Part shown: one piece after another, positions 11,968 to 25,176 of the stretch
Layout: each line of letters begins with the position of its first letter
Position numbering within the stretch: position 1 is the stretch's first letter
Program-made: the position numbers and the translations under genes
Notes under the pieces: generated by a model
What the model was told of the DNA's origin: nothing
The model's database searches: none
What the model saw: the letters and a program-made list of their open reading frames with translations, nothing else
Assembly (NCBI RefSeq): GCF_004379255.2
Contig: NC_056035.1
Location: forward strand, 15,149,902 to 15,213,901
Direction of reading: 5' to 3'
From: Salvia splendens
Lineage: Eukaryota; Streptophyta; Magnoliopsida; Lamiales; Lamiaceae
DNA length: 64,000 bases

Positions 11968-12330
11968 TCATAGATCTGTGTGTTCCCGCTCGGGGTCAGA
12001 TGCCACGATCATGTGCGACAAGATGTCGTAGAGCGGCCCGCCCTTGGCCATCGCCTCCTTCTTCTCCTTGATCACCGCGATGAGCTCCTTCCGGAGCGCC
12101 GCCGCCGCCTTGTTGACGGTGGCGGTGTTGTTGGCCGCTGGAAGAGTGATGATTGGAGACACCGATGCAGATTCCTTCGTCGGGGAAAGAGAGTCACTTG
12201 AATAGCGAAAATATTGATAATTTCCAATCGAATTCCTCTTCAATCGGACGAATCGGCGGTAGGAGAGCTGAGAACTATTTTGCAGAAGAAGGAAGAGGAG
12301 GAGAAGAGAAGAATGCAGTTTCTTTTTCAA
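11968..12330 (-). pseudogene. Captured cytochrome P450 fragment, CYP716-like
   Basis: A 120-codon frame. Residues about 72-117 read KAAAALRKELIAVIKEKK ... GGPLYDILSHMIVASD, which matches the region before the oxygen-binding helix of CYP716-family triterpene oxidases (family pattern RKEL..IIKQRK...QDILSHML.TSD). The heme Cys loop, the ExxR motif and the I-helix threonine are all absent, so it cannot be an active enzyme. The N-terminal 70 residues look unrelated and may derive from element sequence. It is enclosed by the ends of element C, implying capture by a mobile element. Confidence 0.6.
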
Positions 12331-12530
12331 ATGCCAATGATGTAATCTAATTTTGGATGTGCAATGACCATTATACCCCCGCCTTATTATTGTGGAGTAA
12401 ATTTGTGATTGAGGGAACTAATATCTCATTAAATTCAAAAATTAATACTAGCCCTTGATTTTTTTGATCTTGTGGCTATTATTTGTTCTCTAGTTATATG
12501 GTTAAGAGGTGTTTGCCATAGATCATGACC

Positions 12531-12534
<4 letters not shown>

Positions 12535-12572
<38 letters not shown>
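12535..12572. repeat. (AT)n microsatellite
   Basis: About 19 AT units abutting the right end of element C. Confidence 0.9.
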
Positions 12573-12575
<3 letters not shown>

Positions 12576-12832
12576 ATCATACGTTAGAAATGTGCAAACC
12601 AGACTTCTTTTGTAGTTCGATTTTCCAAATCGACTGCAAGGTGTATGATAAAAGTCCAGACGTGATTATGCATTTTGATTGTGTATTTCACCTTACAACA
12701 GATTGTTTTACTAAATGATCTTTAAAGTTTTAGCTTGATTTAGGCGTGCATTGTTCAATACTACTATATTATATTTATTTTTCATAATAAATGCTAAGTT
12801 AATAATATCAAAAAAACTACAAGGTAGTGTTT

Positions 12833-13024
12833 GGTTTCTTAGATAAAATAGTATTAAAATATAATTTAGGATTGAATTATGAGACTATTTAAGTTGTAGA
12901 TGGTTGGCTATGACTAATTATTCCATGATTATCCATCTAGGATTGACTTGTGCGATTTAATCTCATGAACGAAACATACTATAAATTAAATCTCGAGATA
13001 AAATCTTGCAAGCCGAATAGCACC
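12833..13024. mobile_element. Candidate MITE with GGTAGTGTTTGG-type ends
   Basis: The left end GGTAGTGTTTGGTTTCTTAG pairs imperfectly with the reverse complement of the right end, GGTGCTATTCGGCTTGCAAG. The size and TIR style fit plant MITEs of the GGGTGTTTGG group. The target duplication is not evident. Confidence 0.4.
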
Positions 13025-13670
13025 AAAAATTATGCTAAGGCGGAATGTGACTTGAAAAGAAGCAGCATAAGAACAATTGGATGACCGGTGATTCTAAAAA
13101 AGACGAGCGCAACAGACATGATGACGTAAAACGAAGAGATCTATTGCACAAGTCACAATACATTACAGAGTGAGTATGATAACATCAGAAAGAGGAGTAA
13201 ACACAACCATGTTTCTTTACAAACCAAACACCTATGTGCAACACAACTACAAACATGTGGAGGATTTTCTGCACACACCAAATATGCAGAAGCCTTACTG
13301 TATTATTCTAGGATCATACAGCACAAACCTTCATTTTCTATTATGAGGTTAGACCCCGCTAAACCTACAATAAAAACGGGCTTATGGCATCAAACGAAGC
13401 TAAATGTCTTCCTACAAGTACCTCTGGACACCTTCGTGTGGTGAAACTGTCCATTCTTTGTGATTCCTAACACGAAAAAAATGACACAAGACTCTACTGT
13501 ACTAAGAAATCCTAGCCATCTGTGAGCTTTATTGGGTTATGTCGAAGCTAGATGTTTCAGACCTTCATCATGATTCCTGAGGATTATGTGACCGGTTGGG
13601 AGACGCCCCTCGTCTTCCAGGTATATAAGATATCAGCTTGAAACCGATTTAGTCCACGATTCTCCTCACT

Positions 13671-16600
13671 CTACAAGTCGGTGGCTTCAATGGCATCAGA
13701 TTCATTTTGGAACAATGCAAACTCACACTCTAATGTGTCATCCAAAAAGATCAGTACCGTTTCCTCCACCAGTTCTGTGAAAATGGTCTCCCCCATCTCT
13801 GAAACAATAAACTCGACATCCGATTGGAGGACCATCCATTTTCTGGATCTCACTAAGTCTGCTTTGACAAGCTGTTCGAGAGAGTGAGGCTGTGGAAGCT
13901 GAAGCAGATGCCATTCGACAAGTTTCCATATCTCATGGATCAGGTCCATCCCTCTTGGGGCCACTTGGTTATTCATTTTGACATGGGATGTCCCTGAAAA
14001 GCGTCCAAAGTATTTCTCACACACCTCCTTTAAAGCTGCATTGGCACAGTCGAAGAGGAGTTTCTGATCATGTTTGGGTCGGCTAGAGAATAACTCGACT
14101 TCATCAAATAATGACGAGTCAAGGATCTCATGCATAGAAATCCATCTCAAAAGAAATTCATCCCAGTTTAAACCAGAGCCCAGCAGCACGGCTTCCACAT
14201 ACTCAAACGCAGATTCCTCATCCTCGAGAGAAATTCTTGTACAAATTCCTTGGTCACTAGCAAAAGATTGTTCTTCAAAATGGATATGACGTGGCTGGAT
14301 TTCTCTGACAACTAAACATAACAGAAGGTTATATTTCAGTATGAGAGATAAACACAGAAGCTCAAAACATAAGGCTGCTTTGGTTATTTATCCACAATCT
14401 AACCTGGTTGAGATGTGGTGCTTGCAGGGCTGATGTCATCATCTGTGAATAATGGCTCAAGAACAGATATCGGACTGGGTCGCTCCAATTTGTACATTGT
14501 GCAGTCCGAATCATCATTTTCAGCAATTGCTGGACCGCTTGGAGGGGACTCTGGTGATGACAGTGATTTATCTTCACCAGAAAAAGGCTGGGCACATCAA
14601 AGCAAATGAAAACATGATAACATATTCTGGTTAGGGAACACCAGAAAAGAACGGCAACATGCAGGATTCAGGACTCGACCCTCACATTCCGAGTTAAAAC
14701 GAACGAAATAATGAGAACTCACCAAATCGGAGTATGGAGAACAGTCTGCTGATAACTGAGAAGGAACTTGTGTGTTGTCTACTTCTCTAGTATCTTCATT
14801 CTCAATATCTCCACCAATCAAATCATTAGATGATTCAGATGAATTAGTAATGATCTTTTCCTCTTCCTCATGCTTTGATTCAGCCATTTCTTCTGTGTCT
14901 GCAACTACTCCAGGCAAGCTTTGAGCTGTTATTAAAAAAGAACAATTCCTTTAGTGTGATCAAATAGTTAAACACCTTCAAAAGTACGTTTTGCAAAATA
15001 GATGAGATTTATTACCTTCATGATTTAAAGTATCTTCATTGACAGATTGAATTTCAATGAAATGTTCTTGATCATCACTGAGTGTGATCTTATCACTCGT
15101 ATCCAGAGACTGTATCTTGTCATTGCAGTTGCTACTAGAGCTGACTGGCTGACTATCCAAATATTGCTTTCTCGGACTCAGATGATTGTTAAGGTTTTCT
15201 TGCAAAAGACCACTCAAATCACTCCTACCCATGGCACGAGGAGACAATCTGACCTGGGTCGTTACGAAGATATCATCACCGTATTTTCTAGGGCTGCAGC
15301 AAGGGGTACCATTATTATACTCAGGAAGAGAGAGGATTCTACCAAGAGACTTTGGCAACTGCCGAGTTACTGACTCCGGGGTTTCACCTCCATTATTCAG
15401 CATCTCAGAGAGATGCTTTTTAGCCTCGACATAGATGTTAGATCCCCCTAGTCTTGAATTTTGGCTGGTTTCGTTCGCGGCCGCTGAACTCCCATCCTTC
15501 AAATTTCTAACTGGTTCACCCTTCTTAAAGCTAGGAGAAGATGTTAAAAATCTTTCAGTATAGAAATGGTTCCTATTTGGAGAACTCCAGCAAAGACTTT
15601 CTCCTGTACTGCCTTTGTCGCCATTATTGCTATTTTGTAGCTTAGGACTCAACTTGATATTAACCCTATCAGGACTGACTCCTTGTCGTTCCTTCCCGAT
15701 TGCATGCCTGAGCATCCTTTTTATTTCAGTAAACGAGAACTGGGATGTATTTCTATTGTTCTGCACCTTATTGTCCATGTCAGGAGACTGCAAACGAAGG
15801 CTGCTAACTCTGGCATCAATTTGAGGGCTATGTGCCCCTGCTTGCCCGGGTTTCAGTATGACAATTTTATTATGATTCTGAAGATCTTTATCCCCTATTA
15901 CAGGGTAGCTCTCCAGCGACTTGGTCCGTCTCCGGAAGAAATTTCGGTGTTTACGGCTACTGGATTCATCACATTTTAATTTTCCCGCCTTATCCTCGGA
16001 CAAACTGGATGCTGGCAGCAAATTGGTTATTGCATCTCTGCTTAATCGAGCATCCTCTAAATTCTGCACATGTTTAACCAGTTTCGAGTTTGGATCCTTT
16101 AGTTGCTTCAACAGCAAGCCCTTATTTACACTCAATGTTTTCAGAGCATCCATGAACTCTTTTGAGCAACAACTATTCCCGTCTTCCCCAAAATGCTTAC
16201 CGCATTCCAGGCGCTGCTCTGCAAGCACTATTACAGCTGCAACCAACTTTTCTTCAATGACGTTAACAGTCTGACCAGACGGTATATCATGATCACCACA
16301 AAGGTCATTCTTCGAGCCATTTGCATTTCTCTGGTTGATCTGTGCCAACTCTTCCATTATCATTTCCAGATCGAGATTATCTAAGGACCTTTGCTCTTGA
16401 ACCTGGATACCATTCTCGGGCATCAGGTGTTCAGAGGTGCCCAGCTCAGTGACATCTAGATCACTAGACTTGATGCGGCTTCTGCTTCTTTTCTTTTGAC
16501 GTTTTTTGAGATGATTTCCGTTATTTGAGTTACAATGTTCCAAACCCATAGCAGAATCTTTAATGTTTTCAGACTCATTACACATCTCTTCTTCCATGAG

Positions 16601-17051
16601 TTCCTTTACGCTCGTTTTAGCAGCATCAAGCATAGGCATATTACCTTCTTCAGCGACCTGTTTCATTACAGAATATCGTTATGATAAAGAAAACAAACAT
16701 TCAAATTACAAGCCAGACATCAGACAGAACCACATACCTTGATGCTTTCGCATTTTTCAGTCGAATCAAGTATAACGGGATGGTTTCCTGAATAATCACC
16801 ATCAAGTAACCCATTAAAAGTTAAAATGACCTTAAATCCCAAAAGTCAGTCTATGAAACATCAAGCTGGCATGTAAGAACAACTCTATGAAAGCTCTTAC
16901 CAACTACTTGCTTGTTCACACGGCTTCTATCTGAAAGCAAACGTTTGGTGGATGGCCCATGGCGGAAGTGAAATATGCTAATTAAACCCGATATGCAACC
17001 TGCTTGGCCTCTTTCATGTCTCGAAAGGCGCTTCTTTGATTTCTTTGCCAT
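13671..17051 (-). CDS. TRM-type protein with C-terminal DUF4378 domain
   Basis: Six exons, read on the minus strand: 17051-16908, 16830-16738, 16657-15016, 14925-14723, 14587-14404, 14302-13671, together 2898 nt or 965 residues. The splice phases I derived join without a stop. The N-terminus MAKKSKKRLSRHERGQAGC plus ISIFHFRHG matches the plant TON1-RECRUITING-MOTIF family (TRM13/14/15-like). Further family blocks are VKELMEEEM, RRTKSLESYPV, FTEIKRMLRHAIGKE, KSLGRILSLPEYN and ERPSPISVLEPLF. The last 200 residues (AFEYVEAVLLGSGLNWDEF to MGETIFTELVEE) are the DUF4378 region. Family members bind TON1 or microtubules and influence division-plane and cell-shape control; that role is inferred from the family. 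The exon 1 donor (GTAGTT) is weak, so the exon 1/2 junction is the least certain part. Confidence 0.85.
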
Positions 17052-17704
17052 AATGAATTCCCTCTAGCTCTCAGTAATTCACATTCACTACTTATCCTCC
17101 TCTAACTGCAAGTTAAGCCTATAGGAAATCAGTTTAATAGTCGAAAGCAAAACCGAAAAATGCTTCACTGCTAAAGAATAATATCAAGCACCTACAATTC
17201 CTGAATACACAATACCCTTAGTTGAGATCGAAACTAGACTGATTATAACTAAGCCCTCAAAATATTCAAAAAGGATTCATAAATAATTGAAACATAAAGG
17301 TAAAATGAGAAGGCTTTGAATAGTAATTGGATCCAATAATCCATTTGCATAATAAGTCACCATGCCTCATTCATGATCCAGTCATATGTTAATCAAGATT
17401 TACCATATAATACAACTTCAAAGAATGAGAGAGACATGCAATCTCCAAAATGCAGTTCAAGCATACTGATTATTTAGATAAGGGGGAATAAGAATGAGAG
17501 AGAAAGATGTTCAAGATACAGTAAGTTTTGATAAGCAAAAGTAGAACAAGCAAATTAAGGAAAAAATGGATAGTTACCAAATAAACTGATAAGTATAGGA
17601 TTTCTTATTACCTGAAACAAGCAGCCCACCCCAATGTGGTTTCAGTAGAATCTACCAAACCCCTGTTGTCTGATTTAAGACAAAAACCCCAAATCACTGT
17701 AGCC

Positions 17705-17742
<38 letters not shown>

Positions 17743-18490
17743 AGCAAGCTTGGAAAAGTAAAAGTTGGTTATGATAATGGCAATGTGGTCTTCCCTTGAA
17801 CGAAACAATTATTTCCTGGATTGCTGCTGATCCACAAACAAAAATTGCAAACTCGTCTAACCTTGCCTTCGAGGTTAGATTATGACAATTTCACACGACT
17901 GCTCACTCAATCAAGCAAAGATTTTGCCTTTATAACGATATTCGATTTCCCTGATCAAACAGCCTCAGTTTTCTACACCAAAATCAAAGTCTAAAAAATA
18001 TTTATTTTCAAACAAAACTCTGGATTAGCCCCAGATGGAAAACACCGACGGAGATCGGATTATTCGATTAAAAGAAAATAAAACCCCACAAAAATTCTTT
18101 TTTTTTACAATCCCAAGAGCCCAGAAACAAAAATCCTATCTTTGACAGGTATTTACAAATATTCCACACAGAAAAGTTGGAGGGTGAAGGAGAAACTGAA
18201 GGGGTTGATAGCTGGGGTGGAAGAGTATCAAATTCCACACCGACCAAAAAGGGAGAGCCACAGGGAAAAATCACCCACCCACTTGTTGAGAAATTGGAAC
18301 CAAAAACTTATGAGTCGGGCAGCAATTAAAGACTGTAAACACAGATATAAAGAAAGGAAAAGAAATATGGGAAAGGTTGGAAAGTGTAAATAATGGTGCG
18401 TGCCTGCATTTGCGTGTTTGAAGGGAGAGAGGAGAGAGACAATTGTGCTGATGGCGATGTAAAAAAGGAGGGAGAGAGTGAGAATTCTAT
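17052..18490 (-). promoter_or_regulatory. Spliced 5' UTR and promoter region of the TRM-type gene
   Basis: Upstream of the start codon the minus strand shows an acceptor TTGCAG before 17105 and a donor CAG|GTAATAAG after 17612, which would define a 506-bp 5' UTR intron. Next comes a CT/GA-rich tract typical of plant leaders (17711-17738). Further purine/pyrimidine-rich sequence runs to about 18490 with no better coding frame. The transcription start was not determined. Confidence 0.45.
17711..17738. repeat. (CT)n microsatellite in the 5' leader
   Basis: About 14 CT units (GA on the coding strand) in the probable 5' UTR of the TRM-type gene. Confidence 0.9.
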
Positions 18491-18499
18491 GCACTGATA

Positions 18500-21400
18500 T
18501 TTTAAAAACAGACGGAAATTAGATTTATGACAAAATATGGTGATTTTGCTATTGCTGATTAATAAGGAGTATTTATATTAAATTCCAAATGCTATTTTCA
18601 TATCTGTTTTTACTTTACTCAAAAAACTGCAAGTTACTAAATCATTTATTTCGTGTTTTAAGAAAATAATTATGTTTTATTTTTAATTTTATAATGATCA
18701 TGGAATTTTATATAATAATAATAGTGAAAATTATGATACTTAATTAGTTATATCTTGAATTTGACTACCTTAAAGAAGCATAATGATATATAGTTTCCCA
18801 TAAATATGCATGACTGTGGATAAAAACCAAAAAAAGCCATATTCTTACTAGGGAAATGCAAGAATAATTACGTTTCAATGTAATTTACATCAATATATTT
18901 TTAATTGAATTTCTCAAATCAGTAAACACCAATGATTATTTTACATTTATTCGCAATCCTTTAATTAATTGCACTACAATATTTATTTTTCCATATAATG
19001 ATACAATCACCCACAAATCTCAGCATCGTCATTAATATATGGCTTGTAATACTGAATTACTGATTCATTGCTAAATGCATTCTTTAACGATATTTGGAAA
19101 AGGTTTCAATAATGTCTTCATCATTAAATTTGAAGTAGTAAATGTTTACCATTTCTCCATTATTTCGGTGGGAAATAAAATCATGTATAATTTGCTACAC
19201 ATTGTACGCTATGGACTTCATTAAATATTTCAAAACTCAAATTATATTTGTTGTCCATATTTTACCATGTCGTTTGGTTTACTTTGCATTGGATCTCATG
19301 TATATGTATTTAATACTGTTTCAACATGTACGAAAATAGGTGCAGTCCATCTCTGAAACACAGAAAAACACAAATAACTGTTGAATGTTTTTATGTTGTT
19401 GTTTAAGATTGCAATTTTGGAGGATATGAAGATTTTAGTCATGCATGAAATTTGGAAGCTTGCGTTGAAATTGAGAGGATACTGCTTGTCTTCTTGCTTT
19501 GCTTGCTGTAGTGAATGACTCATTTGTCCTCCTACTTTTATATTCTGTGTGTAGGAGTAGGACCACAATTTATACTATATGGTAAATAGTAGTAAAACAG
19601 TTAAATAAATTGCTATATGTTGAAGTATTAAATTTATTTCTCCCTATCTAACCTCCTAGGCCTCCTTAACTAGACCCCATTGTTTTGTACACGACCACTA
19701 ATTTTTCTCTCTCCTTTTATGTACTTTAATTGTAATAATTAAAGAAATTAATGTAGATTGAAATATTTTTTCGATATATTAGTAGTATTTTTTTACAGTG
19801 GGAGTGGCGTGGGGATAATTTATTTCAAATGGATTTTGCTGGTCGTTTTGGGGATATTAATTCGTATATTATTTCAGAAATTGCTAGAAAAAAGTGCAAA
19901 TTTAATATATAAACTTATTGGTTCAAAATTAAAATTATTCACTCAAGGCTCCGAATCACACGTTTCTAATTTCTATTAGTATTTGGGTTTTAAGTGCTCG
20001 TTGGTAAGTCTTTCATATTAGGGAATAGGGTCTTGCAGTCGTGTAGAAATTATAGTAAAAATTATCTAAACATAAGATGATATTTATTAATCTTTGATGT
20101 ATAGTTTGATTAATATAACAATAAAATCATCTTATTTATAAACCTCTGCTTTTCATGAACTCGTATACTCTATACTATTCATGCAATAGTGTATATGAAA
20201 CAAAAGTTTTACGAAAGCAAATAAAACACCACTTGGTATAATACTTATAAGAATACATATTACTACTGTGTTTTAAAATATATCGATCTATTGATGCCAG
20301 GGTGCAGCATTTACATAAAAATAAACTTGGGAGTTGGAAGGTTAGCTTAAAAATTCACAGGGTTAGTTTTGAAAATCTGCATTACTTATATGTTTCCACT
20401 AGTGAATATGTTAAAAGAGGGCAATGACTAATGATTATTGTTGTTTAAGTGGAGAGTATTAAATTTGTTTAGCTCCATCACAAAAAAGATTAAAACTAAA
20501 TGACTAATAATGAAGTCGTCAGCCCTCCACCATAATGCATGTTGTTTGATTGTTTAGCTGTTGTTCTATTTATAGACATAAATTGATTATTTTAGGGGAT
20601 TAATGAAATTACTTCAAATTATTATTATTATTATTATTATTATTTTTATAGCGAATTAGTAGTAATAAGCATTAAGTTACGGTATCATCAATACATTTCA
20701 TTATTTGTTCGACAAATAAAGGAAGAGAAATAAAGGTCAGTGATAATTGTTAGAGTAAACTTATTTACGCAAAAACAATTAGTAGTACTACATTTTTTAT
20801 GGTATTTTTATTAGTTATAGAACATGCAAAAAGATATACTCCAATATTAATATAACATTATATCTCTTGTTGGAACTTTTACTAATTTTAGAACAACCGA
20901 ATATATTCAGACATTCTCAGAATGACAGAACAATTCCAGTATGTAATCATCAAGAAAAAAAAGGAAGCGCCAGAGAGCAAATGAATTTCTGCAGTAAGCT
21001 CGTGAAAAAGCATCACGAAATAAAAACAAAAAAACTGCTCTGAAAAATAGCACAATTTTTCTAGTTTTTTGGAGTTACCAATGATGTTTGGAGCAGGTCA
21101 GTATATTACTGAATTCCATGCAATCAGTTATTGTTAGTATTTGATAAAACATTTTATTACGTTTACGATATAATCTTTTAAAAATACTTAATCGATCATA
21201 AATTGTTATTGCTACCTACTGATTAAATTTATTACTTACACGCACTAAGAAAATAGTCAAATTGGTGAAATAATTAATAATGGTTCTTTATTTCTTTTAA
21301 TAATTAATAGTCGTTTGCAAAATTATGGTAATAAACTAATAATGATATCTGAATATATGTTTGATATACTCATCCAAGAAAAAATCGTAACAACATTGAT

Positions 21401-22640
21401 TTTAATAATTGAAAGAGAAATAAAGAAAAATATTGTTGAACTTAATTACTAGTAGAAAATTACTCAACTTATTAGAAAGAAATTTACCATAATTCATAAA
21501 TAAATATAGACTAATTTTAGTTGACGAGCATAGATAGAAAAACAAAATTATTTGTCAGAGACAAAGAAATACTAGTAGTATTTTCTTCAAAGATATACGT
21601 ACTTTTTTAGGTGGGAGTTCGATAGTATTACTATTTACAATAAGGATAAATAAGTTTGCAGTATAGATTTAGATACATGTTCCAACGCCCATCAATTCTA
21701 AATTTTGGCATTTTTATGTTTTATTATACATATATATTATAAATATTTGGAAGGAAGAATTAATACGGAGAGTTGAACCCACTACCGTTGCTTTTATAGT
21801 ATAAATTAATAATACAACAAAATCAACATAAAATAATGAAACGCACAATATGTTGATTTGTCACTCACATGCATAAATGTATGGGATATATATAGTACTA
21901 ATAATAATACATTAGGTTGGGAAGATGTTTGTCGAATGGACAATACAACGTACGTGGATATTTAGTTTGGTTTAGAAGTAAACCTCTATGTCTTGCAAAG
22001 TTTATTAATACTGGTGTAAAAGTTTTTTGTGCAATGATCACACATAAAAACAATTGATGGAAAATATTGGTATTGAGCAATTAGTAGGTGTGAAATTAAT
22101 TGGAGGTTTTATATTGGTTAAACTTACATAGTAGTATTAATTAAATATGATGAAAATGTGTTGAAGGACATGACATGGTAGATAAGCATTAAGGCATCTT
22201 TTGATTGATAAATGTCTATTCTAACATCCTATCTTATGACTACCACTAGTATTGCAAGTTGGGTGATATGGCTGGTCTTGCAAACCACCAAACCAAAAAT
22301 TATGGAAATTTATTGAAGTAATGAGACATCTACCCCTACAAACTATGACACTTGGATGAAATAAATGAAGTGTTGGGGTGGGGACAATGTTTGTTGAAGA
22401 TGCCACGAAGTTGTTTCACTATTTTAAGGATTCTCTCCCACACGAGGATATAATTTTCAATATATTATGAGTTGTGGCAATATGAAAAACGCGTGAAATA
22501 TGATTTGTATTCCACGTCTTTCTTTCTGTACGGATAGATACATTTGTAAATTCACCTATTCAACTCCACGAGTTCTATAATTTTGGTAAGTACTATACTA
22601 TTACTAGTATATTTTACTAAAACAAAATTGTTGTCCTTTT
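18500..22640. other. AT-rich intergenic region
   Basis: I find no splice-supported exons or full mobile elements here. The only clear repeat is the ATT microsatellite near 20620. Open frames at 19142-19339, 19296-19568 and 21898-22080 are AT-driven and have no recognisable domains. Confidence 0.5.
20618..20644. repeat. (ATT)n microsatellite
   Basis: Nine ATT units. Confidence 0.9.
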
Positions 22641-22703
22641 ACCCCATAGTATTTGTTTTGGGTATTTATATGAAAATATGAATACCCAAAACAAATATGG
22701 GGT
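22641..22703. repeat. Short near-perfect palindrome
   Basis: ATTTGTTTTGGGTATT and its complement AATACCCAAAACAAAT flank a loop of about 13 bases. The outer ACCCCATA / TATGGGGT bases also pair, apart from a small bulge on the left arm. It could fold into a compact hairpin; there is no evidence that it is transcribed. Confidence 0.75.
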
Positions 22704-23180
22704 ATAGAAAAGGGAGAAAAGCTAAGAGATGATGGAAATGGAAGAATGCCTTCATTGAAACCAAGATCTATCCATCCTTTTCCTTTTTTTGGTTGAGTGT
22801 AAATGAAGAGTGGAAAAGATAGATTTTAAAAGTTGGAAGGGATAGGGTGGAGAGAAATTAACCATGCCCACTAGTCCACAACAAAGCAATTGCACTCATT
22901 AATGTCTGAAATTTAATCATCACCGCCACCAACTTATTTATCCCCACACACATGCAATCCAATTTTGGTTTGACATATTTACGAATTACTAGCAGCCACA
23001 AAAATAAAAATAAAAAAGATAATAAAATGAGGAAAATAAAAGTTATCTTTCATGCCCAACAATCTTACTACTTTTGACAAGTCGTTATTGGTCGAACAAC
23101 TTATTCAATAAGCTAACCTTGAGATAATTTGTTGATTATAATTTATTGTAGCTTGAGTTTGGAGGAACCGATTGTGCATA

Positions 23181-23435
23181 GGGAGTGTTTGGCCGTATTG
23201 ATTTCTTTTTTAACTCTTCCCCACAAATTTATATCGAGTTCTTAAGAAATCAGTCATTCAGAGGTGATATATTAAAAACATGATCTTCTTCTACTAATAT
23301 GTTGTAGAATCTATGTGAGTTTAGAATCTTGCTCCAAAATTATTACTGTAGAGTTTGAGCCACATCTTATAAAGATCATACATTTAGGATAATTAGTCTT
23401 ATGCATAAGGCTTATAAAATAAACCAAACACCCCC
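23181..23435. mobile_element. Candidate MITE with GGGAGTGTTTGG ends
   Basis: The left end GGGAGTGTTTGG matches the reverse complement of the right end GGGGGTGTTTGGTTTATTTT over the outer 12 bases. At 255 bp it fits a MITE. TA occurs on both outer flanks. The interior shows no open frame. Confidence 0.5.
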
Positions 23436-24843
23436 TATCAATTTCATAGTAGTAGATTTAGGTTGGTCCATCATCAACTAACAGACCTACAATATTCCAT
23501 AATCTAGGTAGCATATAGTATTACTTTTACGTTCATAAAATGTTAAGAGAGAAAACATGTGGGAATATCAAAGGAACAAAAGGTTGAATACATGTATCTT
23601 CAGCATCTATAGATTGGAAAAGTTCAAAGTCAATTTACATAAAAATTTATTATTAGCCCTTAACATTTAATCTTATAGAACTAAAAAGAAAAAATCAAAA
23701 GATCATTTATACATACTATATAGGGAATTGAAATTACCAACTCCCAATGAAATTTTAGTAGGAGTACTAATAGTTTATTAACTTAATCAAGATATCGACA
23801 CTAGACGATCGATTGACAGTAACGTCAATTCAAGCACAGCAAATGATTAATTGAGAGTGCCAAATAGTTTTTGCATAACATTGAATCAAACATTCATATT
23901 ATAAACGATAGAGTAAACTAGTCACATGTAATTTGATGAGATTTAATTATCAAATTAGGTCACATACTTCTATTAATTCCTCACGACTCGAGACCCTTAA
24001 ACCACTAGAAAATGCGAATTTTGGTACTCACGAATTGAACCACATGAAATTCTAGTTATTTTATTTTTTTAAGCAAGTTACAAATATACAACCTGCAGAG
24101 ATAAAAAAATAATTAAAAAAGTGATTTCTGCTTTTCAAACCGACAAAGAACATGAAAAAATGTCAAAAGTTAAATTGTAAAGAGAAAAGGAGAGGTTTAA
24201 ATGAGGTGTTAATTATCCACAATAATCACTTATGACCAAACCAACGTAGTTTTTTTTTAACTAAACGTCATATTCAAAGCCCAGAAAAAAAAATAGGAGT
24301 AATTATTAAAAGGAAGACTAAACTAAAGTTGGTGGGGGCTAATTTATGAAAGAGAAAGTTAGAGGATAATTGGACACTCTCTGCCTTGAAAATGACTCAA
24401 ATCCCAATATGTATGTTGTACTTGTAGGAGTAATAAATAATTAAAAGATACTAATATTTTTGTTGCATCAAAACCGATAATCATAGGGAAGATCATAACC
24501 ACATCGACTATGTAAAGCGATATTTTGGTAGCAAACTAATGGATTCTATAATGAGTTGGAAGATTAGAGAACGACTCGTCATAATATAGTAATTTAATCC
24601 TATAAAAAAATATGGGTGCAATAATGGAAATCAACCAACTTCGGCCGACACTATTAGTCTATGAGCCTGCTTAAGATATTCTAAAATTGATTCAAACAAA
24701 TTAGAGAGCATGATATTTGAAGTTAATTTTACTCTATATATTTTTTACATGTATTTAATTTGGGGTTGTTTAGAACTGTGTAGACTCTTTATATACTTCT
24801 ATAACCTCAATGAAAACAAAGTATAAATACATCCTCTATGGTA

Positions 24844-24877
<34 letters not shown>

Positions 24878-25176
24878 TGGGTCAACCTGTATTCTTATAT
24901 TAGAAGAATATTTGGTAACACGATAGAAATAAGCATATATAGAGGACAAACATGTGGTCCCCGATTGTATTTGTAAACGAATCATTTGATCAATTCTAAG
25001 ACAAGATTTTCCTTCCTTTTAGAATGATACGAAAATCGGATTCTAATGAATAATAATTTAGTGTTGTCCGAGATGGAATATAATATATTACAGAATAGGT
25101 TAAGCTTAATCATTGATCTCAAAGACCTAAAGTAATGTGTATATATATATATACAACCCTATATATATATATATAG
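23436..25176. other. AT-rich spacer with one microsatellite
   Basis: No exon or element end is recognisable, apart from the AAT repeat near 24850 and TA tracts beside the second MITE copy. Confidence 0.5.
24845..24873. repeat. (AAT)n microsatellite
   Basis: About nine to ten AAT units. Confidence 0.9.

Larger units (their letters stand above)
10494..12530. mobile_element. Composite element C carrying host-gene fragments
   Basis: The left end GTGATCAAGATATAAC and the reverse complement of the right end share an internal block ATAACTAGAGAACAAAT followed by AGCCACA, giving imperfect terminal inverted repeats of about 55 bp. TA tracts flank both sides. The GTGATCAAGATA start matches the type of end seen in the 375-bp MITE. 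Inside are a prenyltransferase-like fragment (10694-10870), a 44-bp minisatellite (11001-11745) and a cytochrome P450-like fragment on the minus strand (11968-12330). No transposase is present. A non-autonomous DNA element that has picked up gene pieces (Pack-MULE-like) is the best reading; a Helitron is not excluded. Confidence 0.6.

Noticed and set aside
11980..12350. Plus-strand frames opposite the P450-like fragment
   Set aside because: Shadows of the GC-rich minus-strand frame; Arg-rich and without similarity.
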